A stretch of DNA of 64,000 bases from Zhengitettix transpicula (taxonomy: Eukaryota; Arthropoda; Insecta; Orthoptera; Tetrigidae): NCBI GenBank assembly GCA_037074705.1, contig CM073591.1, forward strand, positions 60,018,897-60,082,896. The letters run 5' to 3'. The notes beneath the pieces were generated by a model. The model had not been told where the DNA came from. It worked only from the letters and a program-made list of their open reading frames with translations, and searched no databases. Shown here in pieces: positions 26,501 through 34,454 of the stretch. The translations under genes were made by a program, and so were the position numbers. Each line of letters starts with the position of its first letter. Within the stretch, counting starts at the first letter, position 1.

Positions 26501-29500
26501 TAAAGTTAGCGTTTCTTAACACTGAATAGCATAGAATGTATTAATATTTGCAAAACAAAAAGATTATATATATATTAATAAACAATTCAATTTGTTTCTG
26601 CATTTTGTGTTTCAGAACTGTCAGAAGTATTGTGGGGTATGGTATTACGCTTTGGATTGACAGTAGAAGGCTGGGCTGGAGGTTTTGCTCTTTGGGCAGT
26701 ATTTGCATTTTGGGCTGTTCTTACTATCAGCATCCTTGTCCTCATGGAAGGACTTTCAGCATTCTTACACACCTTACGTCTTCATTGGTAAGTAATGTAA
26801 TATTTTAGTGTATGCATCGTTGTGATTGAAATATTATTTCTCCTTATGATGTTAATCCATATTGCCAATTTTTTCAATCTTTTCAAATTGTAGCATATTT
26901 GCATTTTATACAGTCTTTAAAATACCTTTTCAGGATCGGGGTTTCAATAATAAATGAAAAAGCTGTTTTGCCATATACCGAATATCCGATCACTCTATGA
27001 GCCAGATGACAATTATTCGGCCGAACATTGACAATGTTGTGCCGTAACGTGTAGATCTAAGTGAGCTTGAGTAGGTGAAATGCAGATTATTGGGTGGATT
27101 CATATGAAATTAGCCTTTGTTATTCATGAGTGAAATGAGCGAATGACATATTGGTTCACTGACTAATTGCTTTGTTGTGAATAGGATCACTTTCACGTTT
27201 TGTTATTTTAGGTTACTACTAAAAAATGGGCTATGTCACTATGTGAGTGTATACACTCACCAATTGAATGCCTCACAAGTGGTTTTTGATGGAGCAGTGT
27301 GTAAGCTTGTGAATCACTTTGAGGAAATAACAAGCTCTGGTCTCTCTTGTATTTCTGAATTAATACCACATGTTGCTGCATTAAAAAGTATTGAGATAAG
27401 GATAAGACAGTGCAAAGAGTGCCTTATCACACATGACAGCCTCATTGAAATCTGAATTAAACTCGCTTCAGATTTTTAGGCTAAGATTCAAACTACTTGC
27501 TTGTAACCTTCCTAGACACAATCCAAACTATTGTGGGGTTGTTGAAGGTGAAAGAGTTAGTCAGAAGATCCTATTAGAATTTATAAAAATGTATTGTGAA
27601 GAATCTTCCATTAGTAGCAGTTCATCTTCAACATCTGCTAAAAGAAGTAAGAGACGTGAGAATCAACTGTGACTCACGAAACTCACTACATTTTCTGGGA
27701 TTGATTTAATGAGACAGCAAATTAAAATAACAATAGTCTTATTATTTAAGACAGTTATAATCTACCATAATCGTGACCCTTATATTTGGTAGTGAGGTAA
27801 TGTGGCACAATACCTGAACTTGGCAAAGTTTGCCAGAGTTTATCTTTCAGCCCCTTGCAGTAGTGTATATAGGGAAAGACTTTTCTGAAGCTGCTTTTGT
27901 TTACAAAGACAAGTAAAACCACTTATTACCTCTCAATACAGAGAAATTGGTGTTCATTCACCATAAATTGCCCCTAGTTCAGTACAAGTACTATTTTTTT
28001 TTTGTTAAAAATAATAATAAACAGTGTTTTGATTTGAAGATATTTTTGTTTAGACTTATATGTGAATTAAATAAAGTTGAGTTTATGAAACTTTTCTAAT
28101 TAACTGAAAAACTTGTATCGGGTCAGATATCAGATAGTTGCCAGATATCTGTTTTGTTTCTAGTTTCAACCATACCATCACCACTTTGAACCTCTATAAT
28201 TTTCAGCATGGTGCTCTCGCATAGCAACCACCTATTAGACCTTGTATAGTGTTGCATTCTGTAGGTTGTTTTGGTTTATATATATTGTAATAATTAAATA
28301 TTATAATAATGGATGGGTGCTTCTAAATGAAAGAACTTAAGTGAAAACTATTAAACAAGATTTATTATCAATTTTAAAGCAAGTACAAAATACACAAAAT
28401 ATTTGGGATCTCAGGGTCTTAAACTGGGTTTGATAAATGGCAGAATTTATATAATCAAAATTACATTTACTTTTTATGGAAATCAATGCGTCTGAACATA
28501 GACGAAATTTGTTGCAGAAGAAATAATACTAAAGATTGAATTTAAACAATTTTAATTTTATCAAGAATTAAGGATCTCATTTTATCGATAATTAAATAAT
28601 TAAAGAACGATCTGACTTTTATCTTTTAAACACGGTTTACAAATGATTTTAAAGTTTTTCTATACTTACGGCCGCCCAGGTCTCATTTTTAGTTTTTTGG
28701 GGACATCACTGATTCTAAGTTCTCACAGACTCTAAATGTTCACAGGCTCTAATTGGTGTAGTTTGTTAGTTGGTTTAACACACATTGGTTGGTTCTCGAT
28801 GCTTTACTGCAACCTGGATTTGTGGATCTCGTGACTTTAGTTGACAATGGACTTCATTGGTTTGTCTATGGCCAGCATGATGAATCTACGCTCGACCACC
28901 AAATACACACTAGTTGCTCTGTCTCTTTCCCGACTGAATATTGCTCTACTTTTTAATATTTGAAAGCATGTTTGTGACTGGGCCACATTCTTTCGTTCTG
29001 ACTGCCCCACTGTAAAACTTTCAATGAGTTCTTTTCGTCCATTCTATTCGCTGTCTGCTGCCCGACTGAACATTTCCTGACTGTTCGTTCTTCTCGCAAG
29101 TTTTTGAGCGCGTAGAACCTTCTCAACTCATCAACAATGTTTTCTTTGCCTTGCCGGTTTGTTGCGGCGTCCGCTCTATATCCACTAATAATGAGTCCTC
29201 TACAATTCAACTTTTCAATTAGAACAATGTCTTAGTTACCAATTACTACAATATATATATATATATATATTCAGTTCCCATGAAATTGAAGGTAGTTTGG
29301 TAGTACATGTGTTTAGGTTGTCGTTATAAATTTTAGTGCATCTTTTTATTTATAGTTTCTGTGTTTCATGTTATTTTCAAGTTTTATGAGTAACTCAACG
29401 TTACTACATAACTTGTATAATTTTAATATTTCTGGTGGTCTTGCAATGAGATCACTGTGCATTATAGGGCTAAACTTCATCTATTGAGATGTTTTCTCAG

Positions 29501-31886
29501 ATATTGGTAATTTTTTGTAGGATGTTACAGAGATAATTGGTCAAGTGACCAAGTATTGAGAAATGGAATAATAGCAAGCATAGTGCCAGTCAATTGATTT
29601 GGATGGCTCCTAACTCATTTTCACTTGAATGACAATGTAGTACTACCAAAATAAGGAGAAGTTGGTTTTGATAACTTTTTCAAGATTCATTTATCGTTGT
29701 CAGCTCTTTCACAAACTTTCTTGGAGAAATATTCATCCTAATGAACAACAATCAATAAATGAATAAATTATTTGGTTCAAAGGAAGTTCATCTTTGAAGA
29801 CATATGTCAGTTAAATCTTCCAACTAATATTACAAGGTCTGGGTAAGGTCTGTCATCCAATGTCTCCAATAATGACAATACTATCAAAGTGGTAGAGAAA
29901 CCTGAAAAGGATGTGCTGTAAAATACACCTCAAATTTCTTGAAAGGAAAAGGACACAAGATGTATTTTTACAAGTATTTTATGCCTGTAAACATTCTCTA
30001 TGAAATGCTACATAATCAAATGTATGTCTTTGGAACAGTGGGGAAAGGTAGGAAACATTGGCAAGAGGCCAATCAAAAGGGAAATATTCAAATGGTCTCT
30101 CAGTCCTCAAATATAAGGACTTCGTCTTCAAGAATGAACCACAGTGCTTTGGAGAAAAAAAGATGTAACCAAAGAGGCAATTCCATGTCTACAGATGGCA
30201 GTGGCAACAAGAATTCAACGAGTTTTGTTGACAAGTTGGATATGCTAGAACTAAATACAAAATACATAAAAGAGCCAGTAATAAAGACATCAAATTTCTT
30301 TCATTTTTTTGGAGTTACCATTGTAAATGCCCACATACTCTTCAAAGAAAAACCAGGAGGATCTTCATTGTCTCGAAAAGAATTTTGTTCATGTTTTCAA
30401 GGGCATTTTTTTTTAACAAGAGGACCACTCCAATGCAGGGAAAGAAAAGATCAGGTGAGACCAATGGTGCAGAAAAAATACTAACGAAAGATAGCACTGG
30501 AAGAAAGATTTGAAGAACATCAATTCCATGTGCACCTTCATGTCCACAATTGCAGCACCAAGAAAAAGCCATGTTAGTCACACTGGATCTGCAAGGCATC
30601 TGATGTAGCACTGTGCCTCACAGACAAAGAACTGTTTCCTGGGGTACCATAAAAAGTAGGAATACACTGAGAGATTCATTACTGTGGGATGTAAATATTT
30701 TTCCTTCAAATTTTGTTGTTATCCAAAATTATAATATAAATAACTACAAAACATCTAGGTCATGTTAAATTTCTCACTATGAATATTTACCAAAAATATT
30801 GAATTATTTAGAAAAAGCCTATGTCAATACATAGGTTTGTTAGAAAAAAAGAACCAGTTGTTTCGCACTTTGTACAGTGAAAACACAGTTTTTCTGAAAA
30901 ACTAAAATCGGAACTCTTACATAGTTATTCTGCTCTTATAATATTTCATTAAAATCACAAAACTAATAATCTTGTGCTTCATAGAAGATTAAACACGTGG
31001 AACTTATGAACCGAAATTGATACACTGTAGGGGTAAAACAACCTTTGGGGTGGTGAAATCTTTAAAAATTATGTGAAAACAACTAGTATTTGTGTCGAAT
31101 AAATAGTTTTTTGAATTGCTGTGATTAATTGTTTTACTCTCAATGTAATCTAATTTCAACCTGTAATTTCATGAAGGAAAGGACTGAGAATGGTATAGAT
31201 TCCATCATTTTGGAGTTTGCATAGTTTTGTGATGATGTTCTCTATATCTGTTACATTCAAGTTAAGCTCCCCTCAGCATAGAGGTAGAAGTGGAAAGGGG
31301 ATTTAAAAAAGATAGTAAAATGACCTAATATTCCTCTCAAATAAATAGTTTGGCATTACTGAGATTAATACTGCCACTCTTGATGTATTTTAGTATTTTA
31401 ACCCATAATGCCAAGGGAGGGGATCACATATAGATGTGGGAGAGGAAGGGGTGGAAAAATAATACAAAAACAGGCAAGAATCCTCAATTTGCAAGGTTGC
31501 TGGTTGCAAGCAGGCATTCACAATGCCAGATAAGTTGACGTTCAGTCCCATTGGTACAGTGTACGGGGTGAATAAGGAAAAAAACCTTCTAAAATGAAAA
31601 CAATTAGTGTCAATTCTGTTTATTTGCTTAATTATTTGCCAATAATATGTGTAATAAACTATAGATATTGGAATATTGCTTGTTCTTAAGTAAATAGGTG
31701 TTAAATTCAACTTTCAAATTTGTTTAGTTTATAAAAATTTTGTTTAGAAAATGGAATTTATTTATGGTTTTTGTTTTAAACAGGGTGGAGTTCCAAAGCA
31801 AGTTTTACTCAGGCCTTGGTTACAGCTTTCAGCCATTCTCATTTGAAACCATCCTGGATACAGCTGCACAAGCTCCTGAGGAGTAA
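176..31886 (+). CDS. Vha100-1: V-type proton ATPase 100/116-kDa subunit a, 5'-incomplete, multi-exon
   Basis: Subunit a of the membrane Vo sector: its cytosolic N-terminal arm links V1 to Vo, and its C-terminal membrane half forms the proton half-channels beside the c-ring. Exons joined in order are 176-352, 1118-1246, then either 9357-9442 or 15126-15223, then 17686-17812, 18710-18886, 18995-19207, 19357-19507, 20093-20232, 22076-22312, 22551-22660, 22980-23107, 23212-23327, 25583-25690, 25828-26038, 26616-26787 and 31784-31886. Every junction is AG/GT and phase-consistent. The total is 2397 nt (798 residues plus stop) with 15126-15223, or 2385 nt (794 residues) with 9357-9442. Family members are about 830-840 residues, so roughly 40 N-terminal residues lie upstream of the window. 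Key family motifs are present: FADD-free cytosolic arm ending in [15 protein letters not shown], the [13 protein letters not shown] segment, and [12 protein letters not shown]. Those last two carry the conserved arginines needed for proton transport in the yeast homologue Vph1. The symbol is the Drosophila name; paralogue assignment is inferred from similarity recalled from memory. Confidence 0.96.
353..1117 (+). other. Intron, phase 0
   Basis: GTAAGT donor and TTTTTTCTTTTCAG acceptor. AT-rich. Around 505-600 it holds a degraded end of the AG/GT foldback repeat family (a cttacctgaaagt block followed by ggtcacc). Nothing else is recognisable. Confidence 0.85.
1118..1246 (+). CDS. Vha100-1: V-ATPase subunit a exon: N-terminal arm ending FFDE
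   Basis: Encodes 43 residues from [14 protein letters not shown] to KTQVFFDE, part of the long helical hairpin of the N-terminal arm. Phase 0 at both ends, donor GTAAGT at 1247. Its last residues FFDE mark the point where vertebrate and insect subunit a transcripts diverge by alternative splicing. Two downstream exons compete to join it here. Confidence 0.96.
4572..4811. repeat. Foldback element with hammerhead-like core in each arm
   Basis: The arm at 4572-4680 is the reverse complement of 4698-4811, with a short centre. The right arm reads CTGATGA (4734-4740), a spacer, then GAAA (4758-4761). The left arm on the minus strand has a better stem, GTTGC/GCAAC around an AAATTA loop, but its flanking blocks have decayed. 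The two arms together suggest an ancestral CTGATGA - stem - GAAA unit. Confidence 0.75.
5715..6870. repeat. Cluster of AG/GT foldback repeats, degraded copies
   Basis: At least three diverged copies (about 5745-5930, 6100-6340 and 6467-6864). They share a purine-rich block (ggaaagagaga), a cttacctgaaa block, a gtgttgcca block and a central lesion near aaattttcagag. The last copy has both ends: an outward left arm at 6467-6560 and a right arm at 6780-6864. Boundaries are approximate. Confidence 0.6.
6923..7085. repeat. AG/GT foldback repeat, compact palindrome
   Basis: Nearly perfect palindrome: the left arm from AATTGTGATATTGGTATGG and the right arm ending CCATACCAATATCACAATT. The right arm carries TTTCAG|GTAAG with the junction between 7034 and 7035, in the gene's sense orientation. 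The left arm carries the same sites antisense. Confidence 0.85.
7180..7275. repeat. AG/GT foldback repeat, single left end
   Basis: Shares acatttagataggaaagag, gacttacc and atagttggtcc blocks with copies near 6500, 9690 and 21290. The partner arm is not clear, so this looks truncated. Confidence 0.6.
9357..9442 (+). CDS. Vha100-1: V-ATPase subunit a alternative exon A (MADP type)
   Basis: Encodes [10 protein letters not shown] through ALKLG plus two bases of the next codon (28 codons + 2 nt). Acceptor CATACTCGCAG, donor GTAATT at 9443. It starts in phase 0 and ends two bases into a codon, exactly like exon B at 15126-15223, so either can join FFDE to FVAGVI. The MADP start and the LRLG/LKLG ending match the vertebrate ATP6V0A1 sequence at this point, as recalled from memory. 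It is locally GC-rich compared with its introns, which fits coding selection. Mutual exclusion is inferred: including both would break the frame (86 + 98 = 184 nt, not a multiple of 3). Confidence 0.85.
9655..9950. repeat. AG/GT foldback repeat with both ends
   Basis: Left arm: gttgaattaaataacacatt, ataggaaagtgagaca, cttacctgaaat, gttggtcc. Right arm: ggaccaactgttgaattcag, gtctctctttccgatcc. In the right arm the acceptor-donor junction is mutated (ATTCAG|AATAG), unlike other copies. Confidence 0.75.
9955..10020. repeat. Compound microsatellite (TG)n-(TATG)n-(GA)n
   Basis: Runs of TG, then TATG, then GA, then ACAGACAG between two foldback repeats. Likely polymorphic; no gene function seen. 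Confidence 0.9.
10030..10165. repeat. AG/GT foldback repeat, short palindrome
   Basis: Arms attcaattcgaaagttg...cgcc and ggcgatgccaactttcgag meet around a gaagtaataattgcttc centre. The right arm contains TTTCGAG|GTAAGT (junction 10117/10118) in the gene's sense orientation, a strong donor directly after a weak acceptor. Confidence 0.75.
11712..11739 (-). other. Hammerhead-like core motif
   Basis: On the minus strand: CTGATGA (11733-11739), then a GTCC/GGAC stem with an ACATTA loop, then GAAAC (GAAA at 11712-11715). One G is bulged at the stem base. No cleavage site or outer stems were resolved. Confidence 0.4.
12110..13420 (-). mobile_element. R1-clade-like non-LTR retrotransposon relic (reverse transcriptase)
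   Basis: Minus-strand pieces run in the correct RT order from high to low coordinate. [10 protein letters not shown] (about 13270) is followed by YKPI/LLDTAGK-like and [10 protein letters not shown] blocks, ENQFGF (about 12980), [10 protein letters not shown] (about 12870), a VMYDGVLRL block (about 12740), MRYLGVWIN (about 12480) and a decayed thumb/C-terminal part. Frameshifts and stops separate the pieces, so it is dead. R1 clade is inferred from the KAPGLDGIPN and VMYDG.LRL patterns. It lies in an intron, antisense to the host gene. Plus-strand open frames here are shadows. Confidence 0.85.
14669..14689 (+). other. Candidate 21-nt microexon
   Basis: TATTATACAG precedes and GTAAGTAA follows a 21-nt segment reading DIVVNLW in phase 0. 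It would insert seven residues between FFDE and the HEGG exon without disturbing frame. The splice sites are strong by eye, but there is no transcript support, and a chance match in 5 kb of intron is possible. Confidence 0.3.
15126..15223 (+). CDS. Vha100-1: V-ATPase subunit a alternative exon B (HEGG type)
   Basis: Encodes [19 protein letters not shown] through GPVQLG plus two bases (32 codons + 2 nt). Acceptor TTTTTGTGTAG, donor GTATGT at 15224. This is the form typical of insects such as Drosophila ([20 protein letters not shown]). A downstream in-phase donor, TG|GTGCAC after 15262, would add 13 codons beginning [13 protein letters not shown]. Drosophila isoforms carry a YMEK... extension at this place, so the longer form is worth testing although that donor is weak. 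Confidence 0.92.
15224..17685 (+). other. Intron
   Basis: AT-rich. The only structure recognised is the tRNA-like inverted pair at 16800-17287. Open frames at 15339-15593 and 17390-17584 show no similarity to known families. Confidence 0.8.
16800..17287. repeat. Foldback element with tRNA-like (SINE-type) arms
   Basis: The right arm has a tRNA A-box-like stretch (TAGTTCAGATGGTA, about 17196) and a B-box-like stretch (ATTTGATTCCC, about 17244), followed by a ccatcctgattctttaatt tail. The left arm is its inverted, more decayed copy (gaatcgggatgg at 16802). The centre contains ttcagctgagcttcgttt and a aggtctattcaatgga block. The same layout recurs at 50786-51225, so this is a family. Confidence 0.7.
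17686..17812 (+). CDS. Vha100-1: V-ATPase subunit a exon: FVAGVI to EDPSN
   Basis: Starts with the last base of a glycine codon, then 42 residues [17 protein letters not shown] to LEDPSN. Donor GTAAGT at 17813, phase 0. [19 protein letters not shown] is a hallmark block of the distal lobe of the cytosolic arm. Confidence 0.97.
18005..18350. repeat. AG/GT foldback repeat, degraded
   Basis: The left arm (atcggtatggaaaggaaag, aggttgtggcttacctgaaa, gtcgccataaggaactgaag) is well preserved. The right half (ttcctgaaattgaagattg and ttctttaggaaagagtcac) has diverged. Single-arm copies like this imply that palindromes were later broken. Confidence 0.65.
18400..18660 (-). mobile_element. R1-like LINE C-terminal fragment
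   Basis: Minus-strand frame [17 protein letters not shown], then [19 protein letters not shown]. This is the HxLfxCPxW... / TPxNLVxxMLESxxxW pattern at the C-terminus of R1-type ORF2 proteins. 5'-truncated and antisense to the host gene. It could be the tail of the same copy type as 12110-13420. Confidence 0.75.
18710..18886 (+). CDS. Vha100-1: V-ATPase subunit a exon: [10 protein letters not shown] block
   Basis: 59 residues, [18 protein letters not shown] to MTRIEDLNT, phase 0 at both ends, donor GTAAGT at 18887. The [19 protein letters not shown] segment forms the conserved distal-lobe fold of the cytosolic arm. Confidence 0.97.
18995..19207 (+). CDS. Vha100-1: V-ATPase subunit a exon: second half of coiled-coil arm
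   Basis: 71 residues, [19 protein letters not shown] to ALRRGT, phase 0 at both ends, acceptor AATGCAG, donor GTATGT at 19208. The [14 protein letters not shown] and CLIAECWVP motifs are family hallmarks. The preceding intron is only 108 bp. Confidence 0.97.
19357..19507 (+). CDS. Vha100-1: V-ATPase subunit a exon: [14 protein letters not shown] block
   Basis: 50 codons plus one base; [14 protein letters not shown] to ASYREVNP. Donor GTTTGT at 19508. The block precedes the first membrane helix. Confidence 0.97.
19508..20092 (+). other. Intron, phase 1
   Basis: AT-rich, acceptor TTTCAATTTTCAG. Nothing recognisable inside. Confidence 0.85.
20093..20232 (+). CDS. Vha100-1: V-ATPase subunit a exon: first transmembrane helix
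   Basis: Two bases plus 46 codons; [19 protein letters not shown] to KKSDSE. Contains the first membrane helix and the GDTGHG loop typical of the family. Donor GTAATA at 20233, phase 0. Confidence 0.97.
20866..21100. repeat. AG/GT foldback repeat, well preserved
   Basis: Near-complete palindrome of about 235 bp with arms of about 110 bp (ttgcaatattggtatgg ... ccaatattgcaa). The right arm holds TTTCAG|GTGAGT with the junction between 21061 and 21062 in the gene's sense orientation. The centre has two small palindromes of the form gaggctccttcctgagg. Confidence 0.85.
21250..21985. repeat. AG/GT foldback repeat with long centre
   Basis: The left arm (gtcaaattaaataacacatt, ataggaaagagagata, gacttacctgaaat, gttggtccagtctggc) and right arm (gccagactggaccaac, TTTCAG|GTAAGTC, gtctctctttcctatcc, aaatttgatc) are inverted copies around about 500 bp of unrelated sequence. 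The sense-strand acceptor/donor junction lies between 21919 and 21920. Confidence 0.85.
22076..22312 (+). CDS. Vha100-1: V-ATPase subunit a exon: second membrane helix and luminal loop
   Basis: 79 residues, [19 protein letters not shown] to DPVWQ. Includes a membrane helix ([18 protein letters not shown]), [12 protein letters not shown], and a luminal loop with NxS/T sequons (NAST and NSTD) suitable for N-glycosylation. Donor GTAAGA at 22313. Confidence 0.97.
22551..22660 (+). CDS. Vha100-1: V-ATPase subunit a exon: third membrane helix
   Basis: 36 codons plus two bases; [19 protein letters not shown] to SLWNHL. Acceptor CTGTTTAAG, donor GTAAGA at 22661. Confidence 0.96.
22980..23107 (+). 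CDS. Vha100-1: V-ATPase subunit a exon: fourth membrane helix
   Basis: One base, 42 codons, one base; [18 protein letters not shown] to FTPNTK. Hydrophobic helix through LMFIKW. Donor GTATGT at 23108. Confidence 0.96.
23212..23327 (+). CDS. Vha100-1: V-ATPase subunit a exon: [12 protein letters not shown] block
   Basis: Two bases plus 38 codons; [19 protein letters not shown] to YMFSGQ. Acceptor TTCAAATTTCAG, donor GTACGT at 23328, phase 0. Confidence 0.96.
23328..25582 (+). other. Intron with TG repeat and a 0.96-kb inverted-repeat element
   Basis: (TG)n at about 23554-23584 and an inverted-repeat element at 24326-25283. Open frames at 23555-23761 and 24622-24882 have no family support. 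The acceptor is CTTTTTTACAG. Confidence 0.8.
24326..25283. mobile_element. Inverted-repeat (MITE-like) element
   Basis: Arms 24326-24520 and 25091-25283 are inverted copies of about 195 bp. They run from AAATTAGTGCTTTCTTCC at the outer edge to aaagatgcagagaaactgta at the inner edge. The centre of about 570 bp has no coding signal I recognise. Outer flanks give no clear target duplication by eye. Confidence 0.75.
25583..25690 (+). CDS. Vha100-1: V-ATPase subunit a exon: fifth membrane helix
   Basis: 36 residues, [18 protein letters not shown] to RKMHVP, phase 0 at both ends. VPWMLLAKP is a family hallmark. Donor GTAAGT at 25691. Confidence 0.97.
25828..26038 (+). CDS. Vha100-1: V-ATPase subunit a exon: catalytic membrane arginine region
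   Basis: 70 codons plus one base. It begins with a variable polar loop ([19 protein letters not shown]) and continues [16 protein letters not shown] and [15 protein letters not shown]. The arginine in SYLRLW is the equivalent of the essential Arg735 of yeast Vph1. Donor GTAAGA at 26039. The start of this exon is supported by a good acceptor (ACAATTCTCAG), but the loop is poorly conserved, so a shifted acceptor is possible. Confidence 0.96.
26039..26615 (+). other. Intron
   Basis: Contains one decayed AG/GT foldback end at about 26405-26480 (tgcaatattggtatggaaag, gtggcttacctgaa). Otherwise AT-rich. Confidence 0.8.
26616..26787 (+). CDS. Vha100-1: V-ATPase subunit a exon: last membrane helices
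   Basis: Two bases, 56 codons, two bases. [19 protein letters not shown] to [11 protein letters not shown]. The arginine in HTLRLHW corresponds to yeast Arg799. Acceptor TTTGTGTTTCAG, donor GTAAGT at 26788. Confidence 0.97.
26930..28180 (+). mobile_element. hAT transposase relic
   Basis: Flanked by palindromic ends (ccgaatatccgatcac near 26985, attcggccgaac near 27017; cagatatcagat and ccagatatctg near 28120-28150). Coding pieces on the plus strand are [20 protein letters not shown] (27303 onward, like the FEEATxELSxxxxPTxSxxIP block) and a C-terminal dimerisation region near 27800-27970. That region contains [14 protein letters not shown] residues and the pieces [13 protein letters not shown] and EKLVFIHH. 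Several frameshifts; the N-terminal part is missing. Confidence 0.7.
28286..29250 (-). mobile_element. Solo LTR (family copy 1)
   Basis: 965 bp with TG...CA ends (TGTAATAATT / AATTACTACA) flanked on both sides by ATATAT. About 85 percent or so identical by eye to 35738-36674. Orientation is set by a poly(A) signal (AATAAA on the minus strand, about 28352) near the low-coordinate end. No internal coding region or second LTR is present. Confidence 0.8.
29500..30660 (+). mobile_element. piggyBac transposase relic
   Basis: Colinear, frameshifted plus-strand pieces match piggyBac order. [16 protein letters not shown] and [10 protein letters not shown] (29540-29640) are followed by [10 protein letters not shown]. 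Then comes [20 protein letters not shown] with [10 protein letters not shown] (29945-30065), VDKLDMLE (about 30225), [14 protein letters not shown] (about 30310) and a C-terminal Cys/His-rich stretch with [12 protein letters not shown] (about 30575). The DDE acidic positions cannot be confirmed through the frameshifts. Terminal repeats were not found. Confidence 0.8.
31784..31886 (+). CDS. Vha100-1: V-ATPase subunit a terminal exon and stop
   Basis: One base plus 33 codons and [22 protein letters not shown] to QAPEE. Acceptor TTGTTTTAAACAG. The acidic C-terminal EE matches the end of insect homologues. Confidence 0.97.
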
Positions 31887-33170
31887 ATTTTAATAAAATC
31901 TGTATTTGTAATGTGAGATAAAATTGATAGTTATGACTATTTCGTAGTCTTTCAAAATTTTGTATAATTTTATTTATAGAATATTTAAAACACAGTTTGA
32001 AACTGTGTTATCTTGACTCTGTCTGTTAATTCTGGTAAAAACTGCAAAACTTTATTTTCCAGCATTTAAAGCAAAGTGAGTAGATCTAGTGAAAGGTATT
32101 TCATTTTATTGGTATTGTGTGTGGTCCTAGGTCAAGTTTTTAATTTAATCTCTCATTAATATGCCTACTTGTAGATAGATTTATGTTACTCAAAACAAAT
32201 GGTTATTAGTGTAATATGTACTTACAGTTGTGTAGGATAGCATGTAAATGGTGTAAATATTTTTGCTTTGTATATTGTAGTATGGAAAAAGATCTGATCC
32301 ATAAATGATAAACCTGAAGTTTCTGGGCATACTAAAGTTTGTACATTCATTAAAAATTCTCTCATACTGTATTTTATCATTATTTATTAGTTATGTTTTC
32401 ACTATTCTTACTATTTTTGTGGAAGATAATGAAAATTTTTGTCATTACAATTGTAATATATAAATAAATAACTTCCTTTATCTAATTAGAATAAAATTAA
32501 TTAGAATTTGAAATCTCATGGAAATAGATTATCATGAATGCATTCTTAGTGTTCTGTGAATTGTCTATGTAATTGTTAGCACTAGTATAAATATCCAATA
32601 TATTTAGCTATTGTAATCAATTTATGCATTTAAATGATACTGTTATAGATTTAAAAATATTTAATGTAATTGTTAAAACAAATTATATTTCTGATAAATT
32701 TTCTTGCTCTTTATACTTGGTCAATTTTTTATTTGTATATTGTGGTAAGTGAATATATTTTCTTTAATAAATTAGAATAATTAATTAAAACTGATAGTCT
32801 TAATAGTTTGTTTTGTTCTGTGTAATATTGTGAAATATATACTCTATATAGATGCAATTGATTTGTAAATACTTGTGCCTTTCCCACTTACGTGTTGCTA
32901 CTACAATATAAATTATTAACTCATCTGTGACACTAATGTCAATGGGCATTGTTCTTGTAATTTTTGTATTAATAATAGTTCATTTTTATACACTGATGTT
33001 GGCAACAATATATACAGGAGTATAAACAATATTAAGTTTATTACATTTTGTCTTCAAGGGTAAACTTTTTAGATTTCTGTAATTTGTTAAACTAATGGAT
33101 TTTGATGCAAAGCTAGAAAATACTTTATTCTTAAATTAAATATTGGAATGTTAGAACTGGGAATAAAATA
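31887..33170 (+). other. 3' untranslated region, probable
   Basis: AT-rich sequence after the stop with several poly(A) signals: AATAAA at 31892-31897 (too close to be likely), 32766-32771 and 33162-33167. The actual end cannot be chosen from sequence alone. Confidence 0.55.
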
Positions 33171-34454
33171 CTAGAGAATTTGACAGAAGCAATAAGCAAA
33201 GTGAAAGAGAATTAAAAAGATATTTGGTTGGCAATGAATAGATTAATATCCTGAATGGTCATTTAACATGTTACAAATCATCAAGTTCAATTCTTATGAT
33301 CAAACACATTGATTGGGCAATTCTTACCAGAATAATGAAACTGGCAACCATGTACAATCCATGTACTTGGTTTGAGAAAAAGTTTTCAGATTTTTATTCA
33401 AAATTTTATTGAAAAAATTAAGTAAAAACTGATTTAATTTACAATTTGTATACAATGCCAAGTTCATCCACTAATATCTAATATATTATATAATATAATG
33501 TTTCATTCTCAATCTAGGACTTCATCAGATTTACAATGGTGTAATTATTTTCTATAAATTCATTTATTCCACAAATGTTTGCCAAAATTGATGTTATATA
33601 CATTTTGCATAGAATTTCAAAGGCATGATCTGCTTATGACAAATTTTGAAGAGTTCATACATTAAAAATTATGGTAGTGTTTCAAAGGCATGTTCCGACT
33701 TTCCCTGCCTGTTGTAACCAAAATGAAATATAAGAATAACAATGCATTTTAAGAAATAAATTGTTTTGGTTTATATTAATTAGTATTTATTAAAATTAAC
33801 ACAATTAATGATCCATATAACAGACAGTAATACAAAATAATTTCGAACCGTATAAAATTTAAGAGTATACGACTCAATCAACTGTAGTGATCTTTGTCAA
33901 TATTATCTGTAGTTGATTATAGTCTATTACAGTCTGTTAAATGGGTTGTTAATTACCTGGGTTATTTGTTTTTAAAGACAATGTGTTATTTTATTAAAAT
34001 TAAATGATAATGTGTAAATTAATTGTGTTCTATCAAGGTTAAAAATAAATTACATGAACAATAAAATATAAATGAATAAATAAACAAATTAATTAAATTT
34101 TCCTTACAATATGATATATAAATCACACAAAACTTTTTTGAGGTAAGGTTTTGCTGCTTTGCCTGTTGCAACCGAAATGAAACTCGTAGTTGAAAATGAA
34201 GTGTGGCCGAAAACAATGTATTGCTGTCTACATCTCTTAATAATACTATAAAGTCTTAAATTTAATTAATAAATTATGTTACAAAAATATCTAAAATATT
34301 ACATGAATAAATAATCATAAATTTTGTTTAAATTATTGGTATCATGCTTTACATTTAAAGCTGTTGGAGTGGAACAGATGTGTAACATCTCGTGCATCAA
34401 TCTAGGAAAATATTTTTAATTCTTCATCTAAAATTAAATTATTTTGTAATTATT
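33171..34454. other. AT-rich intergenic DNA
   Basis: A hammerhead-like motif lies on the minus strand at 33501-33528 (CTGATGA and GAAAC, no clear stem). Two similar segments at about 33600-33740 and 34120-34230 share tgttgyaaccraaatgaaa and recur near 45190. They look like decayed ends of one repeat family. Confidence 0.6.

Larger units (their letters stand above)
26788..31783 (+). other. Last intron (5.0 kb), filled with mobile-element relics
   Basis: Holds a hAT relic (26930-28180), a solo LTR (28286-29250) and a piggyBac relic (29500-30660). From 31010 to 31720 there is a weak, degenerate repeat of about 250 bp with recurring aataaatagttt and gattaat blocks. Confidence 0.8.

Noticed and set aside
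29939..30484. 181-codon open frame as a host gene
   Set aside because: Its recognisable parts are piggyBac blocks, and the family match continues in other frames on both sides.
31892..31897. Main poly(A) signal of the V-ATPase gene
   Set aside because: Only six bases after the stop codon; later signals are more plausible.
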